Positions 6,022 through 11,134 of a stretch of 11,134 bases of DNA are shown here, one piece after another. The notes under the pieces are model-generated. The model did not search any database and was not told the DNA's origin. It worked only from the letters and a program-made list of their open reading frames with translations. A program made the position numbers and the translations under genes. The number at the start of each line of letters is the position of its first letter. Position 1 is the stretch's first letter. The DNA comes from Gemmatimonadaceae bacterium (GTDB lineage: Bacteria; Gemmatimonadota; Gemmatimonadetes; Gemmatimonadales; Gemmatimonadaceae), in contig JADGQU010000051.1 in NCBI GenBank assembly GCA_017881545.1, positions 1 to 11,134 on the forward strand, given 5' to 3'.

Positions 6022-7691
6022 GGGACTCCCGGGATCGCGCGTCCATGACACGCGATGCACACGGATGGGTTCTTTTCCCGCATCCGCGCTGCGTTGAATC
6101 CGGGCCCATGAGGGTTGAAGCGAAAGCCGGCGCCCGTCGCCGAGTGACACGCCGTGCAGTCGCGCTCGGCGTGGCAGGACGCGCACGACTCGAGACTCTG
6201 CCGCGCGGCCTGGCCGTGTCCCAGGCTGAAGCCGCGGAACGCATCGTGGTAACCGGTCCGACCGATTCGCGGCGACGCCGTGACGAGTCCGGCCTTTTGG
6301 TGGCAGCTCTGGCAGAACTGCGCCGGGTTGTGGCAATCGCTGCAATTCGCCTCGCGCGTGTACGCCGAGCTCGGATGCCGCGTGATGAAGTTCTGCGGGT
6401 GGTAGCGAGACTCGCGGGACCCGTCGGGCCGATGACACTCGAGACACATCGATCTCTCGTGGCAGGTTTCGCAGGTTCTCGGGCTGGCACTCGCCACTGG
6501 TCCGTGCCCCTCCCTGAATTCACGCGTGTGGCTCGACGGTTTTGAGCGCGCCCATATCAGGCTTGCCCCGCCCCCGTAGGCGCCGGGCGGCATGGCGGCA
6601 ACAGCGGGCGGCAACGATCCGACGTGGCAGCTCGTGCAGCTCTCCCGCGCGTGACAGCTCGCGCACGTCGTCGGGTGTGCGCTCGCCTCCGCGCCGTGGT
6701 GCTCCCTGAAGTCCGCTGTGTGACTCGATGGTTTTGCGCGTGTCATCCGCGCGCCCACAGCGCGTCCCGGACCGGCGGCCGGCAGCGCCGCAATCACGCG
6801 CGACGGCACGCCGACATGACAGCTCATGCAGCTCTCCCGCGTGTGACAGGTGGCGCACGTCGCGCCCGCTCGCTGCGCCTCCCGTCCGTGCGCGCGCAAC
6901 CAGCCGGCCGCTGAATGGCTTGGCGGCACCAGCTGCGACGTCGCGTAGGCCGGCGACCGATCGTCGAGCGCCAGAGCGAGAATCACCGGCGACTCGGGGG
7001 CGTTCACGTGACACGTGATGCATAGATTCCGCGAGTGGCACGTGGCACAGCTCGCCGCGATGGCGTTCGGGCCCGAGGCCACACCCGTTACCCGCGCCGC
7101 CCTACCGTGGCCGCCGAGCAGAAAATCGGGCGCGTTGTGCGACTGTGGTTTGGGGAAGCGCGCGATGACTTCGCGGGTCAGGCTCGGTGCGTCGGTCAGC
7201 CGCACGTGACAGGTCGCGCAAGCGTCGCTGGCGACATCCACGTGTGGGGCCTTTAGTCCGTGACAATCCAGGCATTGCCCGACTACCGCGTGCTGCACGG
7301 TCATCCGTGGCGCGCCGAGCACGTTGTGACACGCGGAACAGTTTCGGGTCAGCGCGCTGTCAGCCGGGTGTCCCGCTGTCGCAGCGCGGCTGTGTGCGTC
7401 GTGAGTGAACCGGAGATTGCCTGCGCGCGGGCCGGTTCGCGGCTGCCACGCAACTCTTGGTTTCACCACACCATCGTGGCAAGACGCGCATCGTGACGGG
7501 TCGGGCCACATCGGCTGCCCTGGTTCCGTCACGCCCGCGTGACACGTGACGCACAGCGGGAACATGTTGGCGTGTTTTTCGTGTGGAAATGTCTCTCGCG
7601 GCGCCCGGATCGCCTGAGGCGCCGCGACGAGTGCCCCCGCAGCAAGCACGGCGATCGCCAGCGCCGGAGCTACACGCGGGAGCAGGCTCAT
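6018..7691 (-). CDS. 18-heme periplasmic or secreted multiheme cytochrome c with tandem paired CXXCH repeats
   Basis: A 557-residue electron-transfer protein. A signal peptide (hydrophobic 9-24, likely cut near the VAAPQA segment) sends it to the periplasm; there is no lipobox and no later membrane helix. I count 18 CXXCH heme-attachment motifs, with their first Cys at residues 47, 68, 118, 140, 158, 215, 224, 279, 288, 343, 352, 407, 416, 450, 460, 503, 512 and 545. From about residue 182 to 516 the protein is a tandem series of units of 35-65 residues. Each unit has an SH or HG histidine followed by two CXXCH motifs separated by four residues (five in one unit). Such close pairs usually give tightly stacked hemes and a wire-like fold. 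The ATG overlaps the TGA of the upstream barrel gene (ATGA, 7688-7691), which indicates translational coupling and joint assembly. It could sit inside or beside the barrel or be exported to the cell surface; the sequence does not decide. Family names are not assigned. Confidence 0.93.
   Translation of the reverse strand: MSLLPRVAPALAIAVLAAGALVAAPQAIRAPRETFPHEKHANMFPLCVTCHAGVTEPGQPMWPDPSRCASCHDGVVKPRVAWQPRTGPRAGNLRFTHDAHSRAATAGHPADSALTRNCSACHNVLGAPRMTVQHAVVGQCLDCHGLKAPHVDVASDACATCHVRLTDAPSLTREVIARFPKPQSHNAPDFLLGGHGRAARVTGVASGPNAIAASCATCHSRNLCITCHVNAPESPVILALALDDRSPAYATSQLVPPSHSAAGWLRAHGREAQRAGATCATCHTRESCMSCHVGVPSRVIAALPAAGPGRAVGARMTRAKPSSHTADFREHHGAEASAHPTTCASCHARESCTSCHVGSLPPAVAAMPPGAYGGGASLIWARSKPSSHTREFREGHGPVASASPRTCETCHERSMCLECHRPDGSRESRYHPQNFITRHPSSAYTREANCSDCHNPAQFCQSCHQKAGLVTASPRIGRTGYHDAFRGFSLGHGQAARQSLESCASCHAERDCTACHSATGAGFRFNPHGPGFNAARMREKNPSVCIACHGRAIPGVP
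6144..7148 (-). repeat. Tandem paired-heme repeat region in the 18-heme cytochrome gene
   Basis: It encodes six successive units built on CXXCH-X4-CXXCH (residues 215-228, 279-292, 343-356, 407-420, 450-464 with X5, and 503-516). Four of them are preceded by a conserved PxSH..(10-13)..HG stretch. Units three and four share SSHT.(D/E)FRE.HG almost exactly. The similarity is at protein level and also visible as recurring GTGACA and GCTCTCCCGCGTG strings in the DNA, consistent with expansion by internal duplication. Confidence 0.75.
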
Positions 7692-9187
7692 TGTCCCGTT
7701 CTGCGAGCAGGCGGCAGCGGCGTGCGATCGGCGCCGGAGCCGAACGACAGACTCAATCCTGCCCGGACTCGGACCTGATCGAGCGACGACCCGCTTGCAT
7801 CGGGCCTCTGGCGATCATCGTGGACGCTTGCCAGGTCGCTCCATATGCGCCGTTGCCCGGTGAACTGCCACTCGGCGCGGCCACCGATCCAGTGACTCGT
7901 CGCGTCGTAGTAGCGCAGCTCCAATGGCCGCGCCAGCGACCCGCCGTATACACCGAACGAAAAACTCTCGTTGGGCGTGAAAGTGATTGTGCCATCTGCA
8001 AACCGCGCCGCGGCCCCGGGTCCGTGCTCGAGGCCAAAATCGCCATCGAGTGCCAAGCGCGAATTCGGCGTCACGGTGGCGCCGAGGCTTGTGCGCCATC
8101 CGCGATCCTCCAGATCGGGCACGAGTGCGGTGGAGACATCCGCGCTCTCATAGTGGTACCGCTCGCCTCGCCCGTTGAGCGACAACCAATCGGTCGGTCG
8201 AAATTGGGCGGAAACGTTCAGCGCGTTGTACGGCACCGGGCTGAAAGCCCCCCAAAGTGTCCACAGACTGAAGTAGGGATGGTAGCGCCGCGCTCCTCCG
8301 GACAGCGCAAATCGCGAGTGCAGATACGTGAGCGTGAGGTCGGCACTCCCCAGATGTCCTTCCGCAATGTTGTAATCGAGTCCGCCCGCCAACCGAAAAG
8401 CCGCGGCGCTCGCGGCAAACGAGAACGCAGTGCGCTCAGAAACGAAATAGTGGTCCTGCGGGTCGATCTCCCGCCGGTATTCCGCGCGCATGTCGATGTC
8501 TCTGAGATGCAACGCTGCCTCCGCGCCTGCCACGAGCTGTCGGTCACTCGGTCGCCATTCATCGAGCGGATTGAGCGCGGGACTATTCGCCGGAACAGCA
8601 GCCTCCTGACCGAGGCCCCACCCTCCGTAGCCCGTGAAATCGAGCGACGCTTTGTCCCAACGAGCTCTGACCCAACCGCCATCGAAGCCGACCGGCTCCA
8701 GGCGCGACGACACGAGCTGGCGCCCAGCGCGCACAACGACGACTGAGCGCTGATACTCGAGATAGCCCTCAATGAGCTGACCCGACGGAACGGTCCCGGG
8801 CCACACCTTATCGCGGCCGAGATCTCCAATGAGCCGGCCTGTCGCGTGGAGGGCGAGTCCCTCAACTCCGAGCCCCCACATGACCACGCTCGCGGAGGTC
8901 GTGACGGGAATCCCGCGCAACACCGGGCCCGGCTGGAAGAAAAAGCAGTAGTCTCCGGCGCCGCATCGCACCGCTTGGCCATCCGGCGTCTCCGTTCCGC
9001 CGTTCGCACCGGTCACCACCAGCGCGATCGGGATGCTGTCGGAGAAGAGGCCGCGAAACGAAACGGTTTGTGCGCTTGCGTCGATCCGAACGCGGTAATC
9101 CTGGGCCGCGGCCGGCGCGGCAGCCGTCGCCATTATGAGCGCGGCAATCGAAACCGTCGCAGCGATCGGAACGCAGCGGCGCGTCAT
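7688..9187 (-). CDS. Outer-membrane beta-barrel, putative porin partner of the multiheme cytochromes
   Basis: A 499-residue exported protein of unknown family. Its signal peptide (TRRCVP, then hydrophobic 8-25, cleavage near PAAAQ at about 29) is followed by alternating amphipathic strands across the whole length, for example LEYQRSVVVVRAGRQL, RLAGGLDYNI, LTLTYLHSRFALSGG and DQVRVRAGLSLSFG. Tyr/Trp girdle residues and charged loops are typical of a barrel. A short 17-residue tail follows the last strand, which ends at F482. Cys 75 and 81 (CGAGDYC) may form a disulfide in an early loop. The gene sits between two multiheme cytochrome genes and overlaps both neighbours by ATGA (9184-9187 and 7688-7691). 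By context it is the likely outer-membrane sheath of a porin-cytochrome conduit, as MtrB is in Shewanella, but it is much shorter than MtrB (about 700 residues) and no MtrB-specific motif is seen. A general porin or scaffold role is the alternative. Confidence 0.85.
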   Translation of the reverse strand: MTRRCVPIAATVSIAALIMATAAAPAAAQDYRVRIDASAQTVSFRGLFSDSIPIALVVTGANGGTETPDGQAVRCGAGDYCFFFQPGPVLRGIPVTTSASVVMWGLGVEGLALHATGRLIGDLGRDKVWPGTVPSGQLIEGYLEYQRSVVVVRAGRQLVSSRLEPVGFDGGWVRARWDKASLDFTGYGGWGLGQEAAVPANSPALNPLDEWRPSDRQLVAGAEAALHLRDIDMRAEYRREIDPQDHYFVSERTAFSFAASAAAFRLAGGLDYNIAEGHLGSADLTLTYLHSRFALSGGARRYHPYFSLWTLWGAFSPVPYNALNVSAQFRPTDWLSLNGRGERYHYESADVSTALVPDLEDRGWRTSLGATVTPNSRLALDGDFGLEHGPGAAARFADGTITFTPNESFSFGVYGGSLARPLELRYYDATSHWIGGRAEWQFTGQRRIWSDLASVHDDRQRPDASGSSLDQVRVRAGLSLSFGSGADRTPLPPARRTGQ

Positions 9188-11112
9188 CCTGGCCGCGACG
9201 TGATGAGTCTCGCGCGATAGACGCCGGGTTCAGCGAGGAAGTGGCAGACGCTGCATTCCTTCTGGTCGTAGTGGCCCTTTGCCTTCGCCGTATGGCAGGT
9301 GCTGCAGAAGCTTCGCGTCGGCGTCAGCTCCGCGATCGTCGTCGCCGTATGGCACGCGTCGCAGCGCTGGTGCGCGGCCTCGAGTGTCCGATGCGCAAAC
9401 TTGGGGTCGGCGATGGTGTGACACGCCGAGCAGTTGCGGCCGGCGGCGTGGTGGTCGCTGTGACAATCCTTGCATTGCGCCTGCGTCGCCGACACCTCCC
9501 GGGTTACCGGAGTTGAATGGCACTCTACGCACGTGCGCTTGGTGTGCATCGCGTGAAAGAAGTCCACCGGCCGCGGACGAGGCTCGTGGCCGGGGACCGT
9601 TATCGTCATCGTCGTGTGCTTCACAGCCGCATACTCGTTCGTCTTGTGGCACGTCGCGCAGCCGCCCGACGTGGTCGCCTGATGGTGGCAGATGGCGCAG
9701 CCACGCGGCGGCTTGAACGTCAGGAGGCCGACTCCAGTCCCGGTCACATGACAGACGAGGCACGCAAGCTTTGCGTGCCTCGCGTGAGGGAAGGAGTCCG
9801 CAACCGCGGGCGGCGGGCGCGACAGACGCACGGCGGCGTAGTTGGCCGCTGGCCTCATCTCGTCGCGCTCGAGTAGAGTGGCATCGTCGCTGGGTTCCGC
9901 GGACGGACCGCCCCGAGCAAACGATGCCAAGGTAGCCGAGTGGCGTGAATCCGCGTACGTCGCATCGGGCGGGCCTGGAGACAGCGTTGCATCCGCCCGT
10001 CGCAGCGCCTTGGTCGTGTCGAAGGGAAGGGGCGGCTGCAACCGTCCATGGCTCCGCACTCTCAAGTGGCATCCTTCGCAATTGCTCGCGTCGACCTTTG
10101 CGGCATGCGGCACGTGACAGGTGAGGCATTGTGGGGCGATCTGCTTGTGGGCCGCGCCAACGTGGAACGGATCGTCGCGCCAATTCGCGTGACAGCCGGC
10201 CGTCGTGCAGGACTTCACGGCCTCCGCCGTCGTCTTCTGTATGTGTGGATTGTGGCAGGTGCCGCACTTCCCGCCATGAGGATCTTTCGCCGGATCGAAG
10301 TCAGCGAGAACCTTTTGCATCTTGTGACACCCGAGACATTCGGGCCTGCCGGGGACAAGCGTGCCCCGCGCCGAGTCACGGGTGGCGAGCGCGGGAACGT
10401 CGGCCGTGAACTCGTGGCAACTGGTGCAATGAAAGTCCGTCTGCTGGGCCATTTTTCCGAGCACGATGTTCGTTTCGCTCGTCTTGTGGCAGCCGCTTTG
10501 GCCGCACGTCTGGCTGACCGGCAGGAATCGATGCAGCTCGACGCCGTGGCACGTTACGCACTGCACGTTCTTGAGTGCTTCCGTGTGCGACTCCAGATGG
10601 ACGCGGTGTCCCGCTGTCGATGCGATATGCTGCCAGCTAGCCGTGTCCTTCGTGACGTGACAGTTCTCGCAAACCCTGTTCGGCACTTTGGCGTGCATGC
10701 CGATCTTATCAGGCCGTTCGGCGACCCACAGGTAGAGCTGCCTCACACTGGCGAAAATCGACTGCTGATGGCACTGGTGACACTCTAGCTTGCCGTGCTT
10801 GTTCTTCGCGTTCGCGAATTTCTCGAACGCTGGATTCATGACGTGGCACCCGACGCAGAAGTTGTTGGAATGCTGAGTGTAATGCCACGTCACGGTGCCC
10901 ATCGCGGCGGTGCCGGCAACTACCACGATCGCCACCGCCACGAGCGCCAGCTTGACGCCGCCAGTGCGCGAGACCAGCCACCCGTGGATCCGGCCGTGAT
11001 GCACGAACAGAATCCAGAGGACGAACACGGCGACGGCAGCCCCAACGACAACTCCGCCGATTTGCACCCAGGGCGGTACGGTGTTCAGCAGAAAGCGGAC
11101 AACCGCTGCCAC
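9184..11112 (-). CDS. Membrane-anchored NapC/NirT-like multiheme cytochrome with 20 heme motifs; start may lie beyond the window
   Basis: Predicted quinol dehydrogenase fused to a long heme wire, 642 residues from a GTG at 11112. Membrane helices lie at about 17-38 and 54-77. Then comes CVGCHVMNP (86-94), with the CXXCHxM signature of the NapC/NrfH first heme, and the second motif CHQCH at 111. I count 18 CXXCH motifs (first Cys 86, 111, 148, 185, 229, 259, 283, 329, 345, 451, 472, 485, 528, 547, 561, 584, 603 and 620) and two CX4CH motifs (203 and 302), so up to 20 hemes. Residues 283-349 contain CXXCHxPH pairs of the doubled-CXXCH type. A heme-free Pro/Ala/Arg-rich linker (351-440) splits the protein into an 11-heme and a 9-heme module. 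The frame stays open to the right edge and the GTG has no spaced ribosome binding site, so the true start may be outside. Its stop overlaps the barrel gene start. The long reach suggests electron transfer across the periplasm. Confidence 0.93.
   Translation of the reverse strand: MAAVVRFLLNTVPPWVQIGGVVVGAAVAVFVLWILFVHHGRIHGWLVSRTGGVKLALVAVAIVVVAGTAAMGTVTWHYTQHSNNFCVGCHVMNPAFEKFANAKNKHGKLECHQCHQQSIFASVRQLYLWVAERPDKIGMHAKVPNRVCENCHVTKDTASWQHIASTAGHRVHLESHTEALKNVQCVTCHGVELHRFLPVSQTCGQSGCHKTSETNIVLGKMAQQTDFHCTSCHEFTADVPALATRDSARGTLVPGRPECLGCHKMQKVLADFDPAKDPHGGKCGTCHNPHIQKTTAEAVKSCTTAGCHANWRDDPFHVGAAHKQIAPQCLTCHVPHAAKVDASNCEGCHLRVRSHGRLQPPLPFDTTKALRRADATLSPGPPDATYADSRHSATLASFARGGPSAEPSDDATLLERDEMRPAANYAAVRLSRPPPAVADSFPHARHAKLACLVCHVTGTGVGLLTFKPPRGCAICHHQATTSGGCATCHKTNEYAAVKHTTMTITVPGHEPRPRPVDFFHAMHTKRTCVECHSTPVTREVSATQAQCKDCHSDHHAAGRNCSACHTIADPKFAHRTLEAAHQRCDACHTATTIAELTPTRSFCSTCHTAKAKGHYDQKECSVCHFLAEPGVYRARLITSRPG
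9793..10062 (-). other. Heme-free linker segment between the two heme modules of the NapC-like protein
   Basis: It encodes residues 351-440: no Cys, few hydrophobic runs, and rich in Pro, Ala, Arg, Asp and Ser. It separates the 11-heme membrane-proximal module from the 9-heme C-terminal module. It reads as a flexible linker and marks the likely fusion point of two ancestral cytochromes. Confidence 0.65.
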
Positions 11113-11134
11113 CCCGCCTGGGAGTGGTGACTGG

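Noticed and set aside
5975..6523. N-terminal extension of the TPR lipoprotein frame
   Set aside because: Overlaps the multiheme gene in another frame, is Arg/Thr-rich and would bury the lipoprotein signal inside the protein.
6144..7148. CRISPR or satellite repeat
   Set aside because: The recurring strings lie in frame within a gene and encode heme motifs; spacing and sequence are those of protein repeats.
7583..8746. 387-residue plus-strand ORF
   Set aside because: Antisense shadow of the barrel gene and the start of the 18-heme gene; composition is typical of GC-rich antisense frames.
9230..10267. 345-residue minus-strand ORF inside the NapC-like gene
   Set aside because: An offset frame of the heme gene; it lacks CXXCH motifs, whereas the chosen frame has them at regular spacing.
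5483..11112. Identification as an MtrCAB or Geobacter porin-cytochrome locus
   Set aside because: No decaheme MtrA-like protein, the barrel is about 200 residues shorter than MtrB, and no surface lipoprotein cytochrome is present; only the general architecture is similar.

Overview
The window is about 11.1 kb of GC-rich bacterial DNA, and nearly all of it concerns electron transport. The proteins point to a Gram-negative (two-membrane) organism: two outer-membrane beta-barrels with signal peptides, a Ser-at-+2 lipoprotein and large periplasmic c-type cytochromes. A b6-type cytochrome b fused to a c domain, a Rieske protein lacking the residues that raise its potential, and a Ser/Thr kinase with a periplasmic tail fit a menaquinone-using lineage such as Gemmatimonadota or a neighbour. 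That placement is inference only. There are no tRNA, rRNA, CRISPR or transposon genes.

Layout. (1) Positions 1-1989, minus strand: a Rieske iron-sulfur protein followed 4 bases later by a cytochrome b/cytochrome c fusion that runs off the left edge. This is a quinol:cytochrome c oxidoreductase operon. (2) 1990-2208: a divergent promoter region. (3) 2209-3573, plus strand: an outer-membrane beta-barrel protein, closed by a hairpin at 3580-3611 that lies between convergent genes. (4) 3634-5382, minus strand: a membrane-anchored Ser/Thr protein kinase with its own likely promoter and a leader hairpin. (5) 5483-11112 (frame open to the right edge), minus strand: a four-gene operon, listed here in transcription order. 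It encodes a membrane-anchored NapC-like protein extended to 20 heme-binding motifs, an outer-membrane barrel, an 18-motif periplasmic or secreted multiheme cytochrome, and a small TPR lipoprotein. The first three genes overlap by ATGA at both junctions, so their translation is probably coupled.

How the genes may work together. The four-gene operon has the parts expected of a trans-envelope electron conduit: a quinol-oxidising inner-membrane anchor, a long periplasmic heme wire, an outer-membrane barrel and a second large cytochrome. It does not look like Mtr or the known Geobacter porin-cytochrome sets in gene sizes or order, and it is the best candidate here for an undescribed system. The adjacent cytochrome b/c-Rieske complex would draw on the same quinol pool. 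The window holds at least 39 potential c-heme attachment sites (20 + 18 + 1), but no terminal oxidase or reductase and no cytochrome c maturation genes.
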